Positions 48,166-59,655 of a stretch of DNA of 64,000 nt are shown piece after piece. This DNA comes from Stenopsyche tienmushanensis (lineage: Eukaryota > Arthropoda > Insecta > Trichoptera > Stenopsychidae): positions 62,001 to 126,000 of the forward strand of contig WACJ01000057.1 in NCBI GenBank assembly GCA_008973525.1, in the 5' to 3' direction. A program made the position numbers and the translations under genes. The notes under the pieces are model-generated. The model worked only from the letters and a program-made list of their open reading frames with translations. It searched no databases and was not told where the DNA came from. Position 1 is the first letter of the stretch. Every line of letters starts with the position of its first letter.

Positions 48166-48450
48166 GGGAGTACTATCGGAAATATCCGTTTTGACCTTCA
48201 CTATTCAGAAAGAGCACTCTTGTGCATTGAAGCTCCGAGGCGGACAGAGACAGAGAGAACTTAGCGCAGTTCGGGAGACTGAGACGGAGAGCTTCTTCGT
48301 ATGCATCGCATGATTGTATAGATCGTTAAGCCCAAATTTATCGACTTATAATGATTTCGATTTCAAGTATGTTATTTGTTTACGCAAAGAAATGACCGAA
48401 TATTGTGTGTTATCAAGAGTGTTTGTTTATTTAACTGCTTGCCGTTCTTC
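48166..48450 (+). repeat. Dispersed repeat family D1, adjacent copy
   Basis: It restarts with CTATTCAGAAAGAGCACTCT and GAGACGGAGAG and reaches GAAATGACCGAATATTGTGT and TATCAAGAGTGTT, so it lies head-to-tail behind the longest copy. Confidence 0.55.
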
Positions 48451-50044
48451 GCTGCGTGTTGAATGAGTCTTTGTTCAATTATCATTTCCTTCTAAAGGAG
48501 GAGCAAATGAATCGATTTTTTGTGCATTGTTTATGTAAAAAAATGATGTGGTCTTGTATTCACTATCAAGTGTTCATTTACAATTGACTCTGCCTCGAAT
48601 TGAAGATTGTCTTACGCTGATTAGGAGCTGACAGAAAATAATCGGTGTAAAGCGATTATGACAACAACGACTTCATCGATTTTAAGTTTGCTCACTAACG
48701 AAAAGGTTAATGTTGAACATAATCGTATCAAAATATTTTTAGGGGTGTATTCCTGTTTACGTTTATTTGATCAAACCATGTTTATAACTACACTTTCGAC
48801 ATTTATAATAAAATGCAGCTTTATTGTTGACTCTCGCATTCCAAAAAAAAAATTGGTACTAAGATTAAATATTATTTTTTAGGCGCGATAAGTTGATCGG
48901 AAAGAGAGGAAGGATCGTTTGTAGTCTTGCCGTCTCCGTCGTATACATCATAGACACGCTACGCGCAGTAGTTTGTCTATTTTATTGCATATTACACAAA
49001 CACAGCTTCATATTTTAGACACGCGCTATATATTGTGATTAATATTATATACTATCAATATTTACATCGCATCTTCAAACGTACTGTTGATTAAGTATGC
49101 ATGAATTATAAAAGATGATTGCCACTCCAAAAACGGTGTTGAAACATCGGGTTATTTTCTTGTTGATATATCTTGGAGTCGAGGGACATAGTTCTTAATT
49201 TAAAATTTCAAGAAAACGTGGGCTGTACAATTTCAACTCAAATACATTAACACTGTAAAAACTCTTCGTTGAAGACATAATGTTTTAATCAAATTTCATT
49301 TGGTAGAAAGTGTTGTTTGTATATGATATAAGTAATTTTACATTTTCACGAGCTATTTACTTATATAAGATAAAAATCCTTGATTAATCGCCTGCGAAAA
49401 TAATGAATGGCTCAAAAATAATTTTTCCAAGGGTCTAATATAAATTTGATATACTTTAAAGCAGTCGGCGTCGGGTTATAAATCACTTTTCTCAAAAAGC
49501 GTAAAAACAGGAACCGCGCCAGCCGACCCTGTGAATAGTTGTCTTCCCGAAGGCGAGCAATTTACATTATTATCCCTCGGGTAAAATTCCAGTTCAAAAG
49601 TATAAAAGTTAAATGAAATAGTTTGAGCTTTACAAATCCGCCTTTAAAACAAGATATTACTCGATTTCAAAAGCTGCCCCCCCGCCGTGACGAACGGCAA
49701 TTTCCTAGGCGCTTCATTTGCAGCCAGCCAGGAACGGTCGGGAAAAGAGAGACGACCCTCTTTACACAACTGTCTATCCCACATTCAAGACAACAAATTC
49801 CCAAGGAGAAAGATCAAGGGTGTGGTTTGGGACCTTAAAATCCTGGCTCTAAATATAATGGCAATGCGATATATGCAGTGACGCGTATAGAATTCGGCCA
49901 ATTTCCATTTAAAGCGCCCCGAATACCTAATTTACTTCGAATACATTTAGAATTGATACTTTTTAAGTCATTAATATGATCAATATTAAATAATAGCAAA
50001 ACGTAGCTGAACTTATATTAAAAGCTTCAAATGTATGTTACAAA
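48451..50044. other. Spacer, possibly with further D1 debris
   Basis: CACTATCAAGTGTTCATTTA near 48560 recalls a D1 block. The rest is unmatched. The open frames at 48658-48882 and 49623-49881 have no motifs. Confidence 0.35.
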
Positions 50045-50640
50045 CGCTAAGGGTGTATTCTAGTCTAGAATTTTGAAAAATTCGATTTTATTTTATTTTG
50101 CATATTTTCAAAGTTTAAGCATTTAAAAATATATTTTCCAAAGTAATTTTCAAAAATGTAATTATTTACGGAGTTATAGCTATTTTAATGACGCAACAAC
50201 TAAGCCGGTTCTACCAGAATAAAATCTTTAAAGGCGTTTTTCTCGAAACTACTTATTTCAACACGGTTGACATAATATCTCAAGTTTTAATTAATTGATT
50301 TAGTTCAAATTTAATGAAAATCTTTATTATATAACTTTATATCGTTTCTACCAAATTTATGATCAAATATAAATTTTAACTATGTAAAAAAAATTAAATT
50401 GAGAAAAAATAAGGCCAAAAATTTAAATTTTTTAAACAGTCGCCATGTTGTGAAAATATAATTAATACTTTTCGATGAGGTTGAAACTATAGCGACATAT
50501 TTATCTATTAAGAATGTTTTTTTTATTTTTTATTTTAAATTATTAAAAGGGATGAAATTGTGTCAACCACTACCCGGTCGTTATTTTACCCCTTACATTT
50601 TACCAGCCTATAACTTTTTAAATATTTTTTTGAATGAAAG
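50045..50640 (+). repeat. AT-rich dispersed repeat (family R3), direct copy
   Basis: This is the counterpart of 9000-9660 in the opposite orientation, with the same order of conserved blocks from TCTAGAATTTTGAAAAA to CCCCTTACATTTTACC. Confidence 0.6.
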
Positions 50641-52229
50641 AATTATTAAAATTGGAAGTGAATAACTACAAACAACTGATCAGATCAAAATCAACATAAC
50701 GAGCAACATTCAATAAATTCAGCCAGATTTATGCGATAGTCGTTAAAAACTGTACCTACCGAATACGTGCCATCAAGCAAAGCCGCGACGAACATTTGAA
50801 CGACGGTATACTTCATATTCAATGCCATAAAAATACAATTTAAAAAATATTAAATTTTCTATATACAAGTGGTTTTATTTACATTTGAAAATTGAGCCGT
50901 CCTTATTGCGATATTTAATATGCGATTTGTTGTCATATGCACACTTATAACCCGTTGATTCGAATCTGATATCAGAATTTACGATACATTCCATGTGTAT
51001 TAATTTCAATTAGATCAAGCCAGGGTCGCATTTAAAGTATGACTTAATTGTGCACATATGCAAAAACATATATGGTTCCATTTGTCTCTCTTATGTTAAT
51101 GTGCATTTTATTGCCGGGGTGGCTTATAGGGGTAAATGTGGACTCGAGCATAATTTTTCCATATGCATTTGCGTATGTAAATTTTTATAATTTTATTCTA
51201 ATTTTGAATTTGGATACGATGTGGCTAAACATATAATTTTTTTTGTGTGAAAATTTGTATAATTTGCTTACATATGGCGACTATGTTCAATGCTTCCACA
51301 ATTGTTCTTGAATGTGAATTTATGGCTTGTTTTAAATAACTAGCATACTGCTATAGTTACGCAGCATATGATGCGGGTTTTTAAGGGTTGAAATATGCGC
51401 CCAAGCCACATGCTCCTGGATTCGGGTATGAATGCGTGAAATTATATGATTAATATGGGCATTCGTTGCCGTTTGTGGAAGACGAGGCCCTCGAAGTGGA
51501 ATGTAAATGTCCCACCGGTGGGAAATATCAGCATGGACGCGTTAAGATGGCTTAACACTTTAACATCGGAGGAAATTGTTGGCATTACCTTCGAAATAAT
51601 ACTCGATCATAATAATCTCATCCGAGAAGCGGCACTAAATATCGTTTCCGAGTCGCTTCACCCCGCAGCTGCCGTTGCGACGACGCTAATTATAATATGA
51701 GCGCAACCCTCCTTTTATGCCGAAATATTATTTTCAGTTTTCAGCAAAACTGAATAATTATTCAAATTAATTATAATACAATTCGGCGCGACTAGCGTTC
51801 ATCCTTGGGGGGATTAAGGAGTCAAATTACACCGTTTTCGACTGGCCTTTCCATTGTGACCTTAGCTGTCGCCTCTGAAATAATTTGAGTATAAATTATG
51901 CCTTATTGACATTTAATTCTGAAAGATGAATGCCGCCGAGAAGACGGCATACATTTCAGAGCTGAAGTGTGATCGACGTCGGCAGGGGCGCATGATAAAT
52001 AGCCCTTGACAATTTTGTTATACGCCGGAAAAACTTATTAAACTTCCATCCGAAAAAACAATGAAGCAAGGAGAGCTGTATTTAAAAAGGGATTTGATCC
52101 TGTTAATTATACGATTTCCAACATTTTGATATTATACATCATTTAACAATCATTTATGTTATATATCTTCAATTTAACGACAATGTAAATAGTTAAGGGG
52201 AGGCAAACCCTTTACAACGTTAAAAAAAA
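50641..52229. other. Spacer; one weak open frame
   Basis: An 84-codon frame at 51446-51700 has a plausible-looking amphipathic stretch (MDALRWLNTLTSEEIVGITF). It has no recognised domain and no second line of support, so I do not call a gene. Confidence 0.3.
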
Positions 52230-52780
52230 TCTTTTTTAACAGGATTGTACCAAAAAGACGTCATCATGGGAATCCGACTGGAGTCAAATCTGGTGCAAAT
52301 GGCAGAAAACCATTGCTTTAAAAAATATCCAAAGCTTGGCTTGGCTCCATTTCTTGGCCAAGAGCTTCTCTTATCAATTTACAAAGATCTATCTAGGGAT
52401 AAATGAATTACTTCAAAGATGCTTGTGTGGCCATACCCAAAATGCTAATGAATGTTTTAACTCGACGATTTGGCGACTGTCTCCAAAGCACCTGCATTCC
52501 AGTGTAAAAATCATTGAAATATTAACATGCATTGCTGCTGGGATATTTAATAACGAGTACAGCTTCATTTCGAAGATGATGAATACATCAAATATAATTA
52601 TTGGCACCTACTGTGAAGTATTTGCTGAAAATACCGATGAAGCGCGGGTAGTGAGGTAGAACCGTAAGAGTCTTTCTAAGACAAAAACACCTCGTATAGC
52701 CCGAAAACAACAGTTAGTCGAAGATAAACAACCATTTGAGAAAGCTGAAGATCTTTTATATGCATTTGGAATCTTTGGTT
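52230..52780 (+). pseudogene. Mutator/Phantom-like transposase, C-terminal fragment
   Basis: With frame shifts, the translation gives WCKWQKTIALKN, then ELLQRCLCGHTQNANECFNS and TIWRLSP, then a frame of moderate similarity, and near 52760 a terminal YAFGIF before a stop. The family I recognise has WCKWQ, CLHGKTQNxNES(F/L)N, IWxRxPK and ends YGAGMF. It is found in many insect genomes with Mutator-like transposases. The C-X-CGHTQN-NE core is conserved, but Lys is replaced and the catalytic N-terminal half is missing. It is a dead fragment. Confidence 0.7.
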
Positions 52781-53328
52781 AATCGGTATATCACTAAAAT
52801 TAATAGTTTTATCGCATTAAAACTTTAAACGAGATTATCTCGAAACTGCATTTCAAACAAAATGTTCGCCAGTTGTAGCTTAAAAAGCTATTGATCGATC
52901 TGACTGAAATTTTGGGATGTTTCTCACTATAATATTATCTAGTCAAATAAGCTATAAATTATTTTTTTGGGGTAAAAATTATCAAGATAATGGTAAAAAA
53001 ATATGAAAGTTTAACGAAAAAGTCTACTAAATATTTAATTTTATAATTGTTTTTAATTTTATAGCTTACAAGCGTACGTAGCCCAAAGACTATGGGAATA
53101 TTTTGAGAATTTAATCATTTTCTAAAAGTTAGATTTTCTTAACTTTTCCCTTTTCAAAAGTAAAAAAGGTGGCAACCCCTGTCTAAAAACAGCGATTCCA
53201 CTATTTAAAGTTCTAAAAAACAATAGGAACCTAAATTCTATTTTTTATTCAAGTCAGCTAAAAGGTTCAAATGTTATGCTAAATTTACGAAATCTATTGT
53301 TTTCAGTCATCGAAATCTAGCGAAGGCT
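52781..53328. other. Probable non-coding tail of the Mutator-like element
   Basis: AT-rich sequence with TCTCGAAACTGCATTTCAAA and AGGTGGCAACCCCTGT. No terminal inverted repeat can be defined. Confidence 0.3.
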
Positions 53329-53706
53329 AGCACCTCATATCCTGGGGTTAATTTCGCTATTGATTTATTTGTTATGTGTGAAGATGCATCCAAGGTCGGG
53401 CATTGCTTTTCTTGGCGGGTACTCGCTGATGAATGAGTCATTTGTTTATTGATTAATTTGTTTAGACATATGTTGGATGTGGTTGCTTAGCAACACGCGA
53501 TGTATTGGTGTGGGAGTGAGAGATAAGGATGCGTGCGCTCTCCCTCACTTCGTATAGCGACTGGCGAGCCGCCGAGCACGGCCTGCCGTCGAGTCGGCCG
53601 CCCCCGAGCGCGGCCGAACGCGGCCGAACACGGCCGAGCGGACAAACAAAAAAATAAACAAACAAATATCCGGACACCTGACGTGAGACATTGATTTATA
53701 TATAGA
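53329..53706 (-). mobile_element. Helitron H1, 5' terminal fragment
   Basis: The blocks GCACCTCATATC, GTGTGAAGATGCATCCAA, GGATGTGGTTGCTTAGCAAC, GGTGTGGGAGTGAGAG and GCGTGCGCTCTCCCTCACTT match 62560-62790. Read on the minus strand the 5' terminus is TCTATATATAAATCAATG, preceded by A. The part beyond 53329 is missing. A GC-rich insert of CGGCCGA-type repeats (53570-53640) replaces the corresponding H1 segment. Confidence 0.75.
53570..53642. repeat. GC-rich short repeat cluster
   Basis: GCGGCCGAACGCGGCCGAAC and related CGGCCGA(G/A)C units occur about four times in a row inside the H1 fragment. Confidence 0.7.
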
Positions 53707-53728
53707 TAGATTTAACTGCCTGCACATA

Positions 53729-56695
53729 TCTAATATATAAAAATAAGTTGCGTTTCCCGGCTAATGCTCGGGCGAAATGGGTTGATATGCGCGTTCATCG
53801 GATTGAGACAAAACTTGGTCCACTTATTGCCAAGGGATCAGGGGGTGACATAGGCATAGTACAATTAACTTACAGTAGATTTTTAATTCAAAACTTAATG
53901 TGTGAAAGTTGTTGATTCTGACGTGTTTGAGATTATGCGTTGCTAAGGCTATAGGTATATAGTACCTACAAGTTGCAGTAGGAGGCGTCGTGTCGTCGTC
54001 ACATACAACACATACGTCAAACGTCAATGTCATTTGCAGGTTAACCATCGGCGTGAGTCAATTATATCCAAATTATTTATCGCAAGCACTTTTAAAATGC
54101 TTCATTTCATTCATCGCTTATTCACGTACGTAACAAGCGAAAAAATACGTTTGAGTGTTATCCGATCAAAATCAGACGACCAACGTGCAACGAGAATCGA
54201 AAGTACATGTTGATTTGAATATTGCTGCATTTCAATATGATATTCATTACGATTACAGTTTGCATCCCAGTGTAAAATGGATAAAGGTTAAATCCTGTTA
54301 ACGGGGGACAAATTTATTGGTAAATTGAAAACGCCTTCATTTCGACACAATGAAAACAAACAAACCTAACATAACCAGATTTGAATTTAAATTTAATTTA
54401 AAAAATAAAAACAAGAAACAAATGAATAATTCTTTTATTTAATAACAATATGTTGACGTTGAAATCAACAATATATGGATCTTCTTTTTCATCGAAAACA
54501 TTCAAAGCTCATACCAACGTCGGATATTGTCGTGCAAATTGTACATGCAAATAGGCAGTGATATGGCAGTAGTCAGTATTAAAAGACTTGATGCGCGCAA
54601 CGATCGAGTTCAAACTCAATTTCAAACAGGTAGATATATCAGCAGTGACGAGGCTCTTTGGACTATTTTGAGCTTCCTAATTCACAGAAGCAATCCGAAT
54701 GTTGTTCATCTCAGTGTTCATCTCGAAAATGGACAAAGGCAGACACTGCAAGAAATGTTGCTGCTGAACCAACACTTGCGCTGTGTGAAGAAGATGTATT
54801 TGCAGAGACATTACGCACAAGTTCCTAACTATTTTACATGAAATACTACATCCGAGAATTTTCAACGACGTAAGCAAGGGATGCGGCTATCGAAATCTGT
54901 ATTCATCTGATGCATTGGGCCGTATTTACACATTACATCCAAATAAAGCCGAGTGTTACTATTATATTTAAGAATGCTTTTGGTTAATGTCAAATGTCAT
55001 ACTTCATTGAGAGAGGTCGAACGGAAATTAGAACATTACTCGCCATCGTTTTGACCACATGTCCGTCACCCAACCCGAAAGATTTGTGGTAAAAATTCAG
55101 AGAGGATTTGAGCGAAGACATTTTACACACCGTTAGCAATGACAATTCAATTGAGTTTTCGGACAATATTTTCAATCAAGCTCTGATCGAAATCGAAGAC
55201 ATTTGCTTAACCATCAACATCAAAGAATTCATTCAACAAAAATTCGTTCTGCACTTGAACAGCAGTACAATGCTAATGATTTGGATGCATTTGTCGAAGC
55301 AAACGAACAACTTTTGCTTGCGGAACAAAAATTGACCTACGATACAATTACAAATGATCTGTTCTTCCTTGATGCGCCTGGCGGTACTGGAAAAACGTAT
55401 CTCATCACTTTACTATTGGCTCACATTCGATCTCAAAATAGAATTGCTTTAGCTCTTGCTTCATTAGGTATTGCGGCAACATTATTAGATGGTGGACGAA
55501 CAGCGCATTCGGCATTCAAATTGCCATTAGATATGCATTTATTGGAAGCTCTGACATGTAACATTCCTAAAGTTTCTGACATAGCTAAAGTTTTGAAAAT
55601 TTGCAAGGGGATTATCTGGGACGAATGCAATGCTTGATCGAACTCTTAAAGACTTACGATCAAATGCAAAACCGTTTGGTGGCGCTCTAATTTTATTATG
55701 TGGCGACTTTCGACAACCTCTTCCAGTGATGCTTTCATCGACACCAGCTGATCCTTGCCTCAAAGCATCGCATCTTTGGAGAGACGTGCGAAAACTGACA
55801 TTAAAGACAAATATGCGCGTATATTTGTAGCGTGATGCGTCGGCAGCCACATTTTTAAAACGACTATTGAACATTGGTATTGGTGAAGGAAAAGTGCATG
55901 TTGATGCTACCAAGTTTATTTCATTTCCATCGAACTTTTGCGTTGTTGTGCCATCCATCGATTTACTCATTCAGAAAGTTTTTCCGCAGATTTTTAGTAA
56001 TTATAAAAATCATTATTGGCTTTGCGAACATGCTATTTTGGCAGCAGAAAACACCGACGTCAATACAATCAACCACACAATACAATAACAAATTGCAAAT
56101 GATTCTGTTACCTACAAATCGATTGATAGCGCCATGAATGCAGACCAAGTTACTAACTATCCAATCGAGTTTTTAAATTCGTCAGATCTTCCTGATGTGC
56201 CACCTTACAAATTGGAACAAGACTCACCATGAAGAAATTGATGCCGAATATCATCGAAACAACTATATATTCTTAATGGAAAGTCGAAAGGAGAAGATGT
56301 GCTCATTCCCACCGACGTGCAATTTGATAAAAGACGACTGCAGCTCCCCGTTGGACTTGCATTCTCAATGACCATCAACAAGGCACTTCAAGTGTGCGGA
56401 AGAATCTAGAAAATCCACGTTGGACAGCCGAGAAATTTATTTGTATTTGTTAAAGACGGAAAAGCCAAAACTATTCTCTACCCTAAAGCACTTAGCAGAA
56501 CAATTAAGTAAGCAAAATGTATGCTTTTAATATTTTTTTCTTTATATATCATTCAATATCAATAAATGTATTAATTGTCGGAAAAAATGTCATTATTTAT
56601 ATCATTGCTAATTAAACAAGATAACTCTCTCAAATTTCAAATGGTATTTTTAGAACTATTTCTTCTGTGGCAGCAACGCGCCGGGTACCAGCTAG
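53729..56695 (+). mobile_element. Helitron with decayed Rep/helicase gene, both termini recognisable
   Basis: The 5' end is TCTAATATATAAAAATAAG directly after A (53728). The 3' end is CGCGCCGGGTACCAGCTAG directly before T (56696). This gives A|TC...CTAG|T ends over 2,967 bp. The segment before CTAG (GGCAGCAACGCGCCGGGTA) aligns with the H1 and H2 3' ends, although the terminal hairpin is shortened to a 3-bp stem. A complete autonomous Helitron usually exceeds 5 kb. Here the Rep (HUH) domain and the N-terminus are missing. The gene remnant is described separately. Confidence 0.75.
54450..56510 (+). pseudogene. Helitron Rep/helicase protein, C-terminal pseudogene (Pif1-like helicase)
   Basis: Frames joined across several shifts and stops give, in order: a GSDMAVVSIK and RYISSDEALWTI block, HLSVHLENGQRQT, then RRKQGM and LGRIYTLHP, all typical of the linker between Rep and helicase in insect Helitrons. 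Next is the helicase: FFLDAPGGTGKTYLITLLLA (Walker A, GGTGKT), LALASLGIAATLL-type motif Ia, WDECN (Walker B DE), a short deletion, DRTLKDLRSN, GDFRQPLPV (motif III), TLKTNMR (motif IV) and LAFSMTINKA near the end (the family has AFSMTINKAQGQ). At least six stops and frameshifts make it non-functional. No Rep HUH motif is present, so the N-terminal half has been lost. The order of motifs makes this call secure. Confidence 0.9.
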
Positions 56696-57079
56696 TTAAA
56701 AATAAAAATAAAATCATTTTCGATTTTAGTTCAATAGGAAACCTTCGAAAAGTGGCGAGCCGTTTGATATCACGAGAAAAGGTGCCTAATGGAATACCTT
56801 ATAACTCCGCCATTTTGGTTTTTGTTTTTAAATTAAATAATATAAATTAACACTTTAAGTTTGTAGTAAAATAATGTTAAAAATTTAAAATAATACGATT
56901 ATATTGTCACCATTTTAAAAAAATCATGAAAACGACTCATTTTCGAGCGTCTAAAAAGATTGCCCCCCTTAAATACGAAAAAATTGCATTGTTACACATG
57001 AACATTCGGAATTTTAGTTAATCAAAGATCGACCCTGATTGCGTAAAATCTTTTACAAATTTGTCCTATTGAATTTGAT
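56696..57079. other. AT-rich spacer right of the Helitron
   Basis: Phrases such as AACTCCGCCATTTTGG suggest an old element, but none is recognised. Confidence 0.3.
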
Positions 57080-57600
57080 AGCAATTCTTTTGTCACCGAA
57101 GTATTTTTTTTTCAAATTTGGAAACAAACCTTATATTTAAATTAAACTTTCTTCGCTTTCTTTGGAGCCGATTCTCCTTTATCTCAGGTGTGAAATGATG
57201 GATCCATATTTCATCCATGGTTATAAATCGACGCACAAATCGCTGAACGCTGATGACGCTGTTTTTATTCCATTATGAGCGAATGCGGCACCCATCTTGC
57301 GCACAGCTTTCTCATATACAAATTTTCAGTCATGCGATGTACAGCACTTTTTGAAATGCCTTTGAGTCGACGATCATCCTATACCATTTTGTGGATTTTC
57401 TTCGCTATTTCTGGTGTGGTCATTTCATTTAGTCGACCATAGCGATGTTCGTCTTGGCAGCTCGTAAGGCCTCGTTTAAACTCTGTCACCCAATATTTTA
57501 CCGTTGTAAACGAAGGAGCAGACTCTCCTAGAGTAGAATCTGGATCGATTTTGATATTGATTGAGACCAAATTCGTCCACGTTTACAAATTCACTGAGAA
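57080..57600 (-). pseudogene. Mariner transposase (family M-B), N-terminal pseudogene
   Basis: On the minus strand: SINIKIDPDSTLGESAPSFT, VKYWVTEFKRGLTSCQDE, EMTTPEIAKKIHKMV (first HTH helices), a deletion, then RFVRRFITMDEIWIHHFTPE with the first catalytic Asp (DE), and IKENRLQRKRRK. Frame is lost at least twice. It keeps more of the N-terminus than the 22425-22996 derivative. No terminal inverted repeats were found, and the second and third Asp regions are absent. Confidence 0.8.
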
Positions 57601-58136
57601 CGTTCACTATTGATGGGCGCCAAACAAATACTAAAGAATTTTCTCCAATAGATTTTCAACATTTTTACTAGTTGGAGTACTTATTAAAGCTATATCACTA
57701 ATCATTAGTCTCACAGATTACAGACTCAGAATGCATTTCCAAGTTCTGAGTCTTCAAGGGCTAAGGACTGAAAAGAATTGAAACCAGAGCGAAAATTGAT
57801 TAAACATCTTAGTTTCTCATTAGAAAATATTATCAAAGCTATTTGAGATAATTTTGATTAAAATAATTGTTTTTTGAAAGTTGTGGTGTTTTAATTCTCA
57901 TCTAGAAATTCCGAACGCTTTTAATTCTCATCTAGAAATAACACTTCTGCATAGTGATTAACATAAATCAATAATATACGCCAATTTACCTTTGATAGCG
58001 TTCCCACGGACATACAAGCGACAAATTACAGACACAATAGCAACATTTTTAATTTTTTTAATTAATATCTCAGTAAATGTATTGATATACTCTAATAAAC
58101 AAAAAATGTACACATGAATATATTATGGAAGCAAAA
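57601..58136. other. AT-rich spacer with a 25-bp local duplication
   Basis: CTTTTAATTCTCATCTAGAAAT-like sequence occurs twice near 57890-57940 (shared core TTTTAATTCTCATCTAGAAA). Nothing else is seen. Confidence 0.4.
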
Positions 58137-58253
58137 TATAAAACATCGCGCAATAAGTTCGTAGGATTATTTTTCACTTTAAGATTTATTCTTCTTCGTT
58201 TGGGGTCGTTTTTCGTAAAAATATCCTACAAACTTATTGAGTGATGTGTTATA
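58137..58253. mobile_element. Small MITE with ~36-bp terminal inverted repeats
   Basis: The left end (TATAAAACATCGCGCAATAA, then GTTCGTAGGATTATTTTT) pairs with the right end, whose reverse complement reads TATAACACATCACTCAATAA, then GTTTGTAGGATATTTTT. The element is about 117 bp and non-coding. A partial relative lies at 32899-32992. The length and TA-rich ends fit a Tc1/mariner-derived MITE, but the parent family is not seen. Confidence 0.75.
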
Positions 58254-59499
58254 AGAATTGCCTTCCATTGTTTTATTTCAGCAATGAACGATTAGCTACG
58301 AAAACATTATTTATGTTGTCTAATAATTGCCAAATATTTTTGTGATGGTCACGCAATTTTTCGCGCGAACATTAATTATTCAAAATGATTATATTTGTAT
58401 ACAAATGGGCATACTTATATACATCAGACGATGACAATTTTTAATATTATTTCACTAAAATACTCAATTTTTAAAAGTAAAATGAATCTATCACAAAATA
58501 CATATAAGTCTATGAAATCTTTGAATCTGTATTCAATACAATTATTTCGAAATAAATCATATTATTTCCAACCTTTAGAAATAAGGTTTTCAACAAAAAT
58601 TTGCGCTAGAACGTACAAAAGATTTCCTCCTCAGAATAAAGTCATTTTTTGCACGTCTGCAATATTTTTTGACTTTTTTATTAAAAAAATGATCGAAAGC
58701 GTTTCATTACGCCGGAGAGCTTTTCATTCATTCTCCGCTGTCCATTTTATTACAGGGGCCTTGGAGTTAAGGCTGAATTTCAGCGTATGAAATATTTTCA
58801 AAATATCATAATTGGCATGATTTTTATGCAAAATTAATTTGGTCGCATGAAGGGACGCAATTATAAAACATACCATCGAAACTTTCAAATTTTGCAAAAC
58901 TTTTAGCGTCACTTGTGGAATAGCGCGACTAGTTACCAAGCCGTAGTTTGATGTTAAATAATTAATTTAGCTCATCTGGACCGCTGAATTTAAATTTAGA
59001 TGAAGCATTAGTGTGGTGCAAATTTGCGTGGAAAATGCCAATTCACTTTTGAGTGTAGGATTTAAACTCATATATAAAAAATAGTCTGCATTTTTAACGA
59101 TAAGAATAAGGGACGAATTTGCTCGCCGTTTAAATCCAATTCGCTATATAAATATGATTTAATTTAATATTTTTTGAAAATTTGACAACTGTCTAAATAT
59201 CACCTAAGAGTATTTATCCAGATTAAAAAGGCATTACGATGCAATTTTAGATAAACGCTTTGGTATATGGCGAGACTTGAGTAATTCTAATTGTTTAATA
59301 TTAACCTTATACTTCAATTGTTGCGCCACAATCAGCTTAGGGTTTTTAATTACTTGAAAAAAGTATTGGAAAAAGCAGATAAATTCTTAAAATAATACAT
59401 ATAAATCCATTTTGATTATTTTTCTTAAAATACCAGATCCATTATTGATCATAGCAATGTCCATAAGGAGGATTTTCAATAAAAGATAATGTACAGACC
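58254..59499. other. Spacer without recognised features
   Basis: A 131-codon frame at 58395-58790 has no recognisable motif, no splice context and strongly AT-driven composition (Ile, Lys, Phe, Asn), so it is not called as a gene. Confidence 0.35.
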
Positions 59500-59655
59500 G
59501 ACGGATAGATTGGGGGGGACGGGTATCGAACAAAAAGACTCTCTTCTCTAAGTAACTTTTTATTTGGCACGAGAGAGATAGGTCTGGCTAGGAGAAGGAA
59601 GTCCTCCCGCAGTCAAGGCCAACCGACGACTCTTGTCGACTTAGGCAACTTGTAT
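59500..59655 (-). mobile_element. LTR-retrotransposon LTR fragment (family L1, copy d)
   Basis: The reverse complement reads AGAGTCGTCGGTTGGCCTTG, CTGCGGGAGGACTTCCTTCT, CTATCTCTCTCGTG, AATAAAAAGTTACTTAG and GAGAGTCTTTTTGTTCGA. It closely parallels 12460-12590. The AATAAA is again present. A G7 run (59510-59516) follows on the plus strand. Confidence 0.6.

Noticed and set aside
51446..51700. 84-codon frame with a helical-looking stretch
   Set aside because: Nothing beyond appearance supports it. It would need cross-species conservation or transcripts.
58395..58790. 131-codon open frame on the plus strand
   Set aside because: The composition follows the AT bias, with no motif and no gene context.
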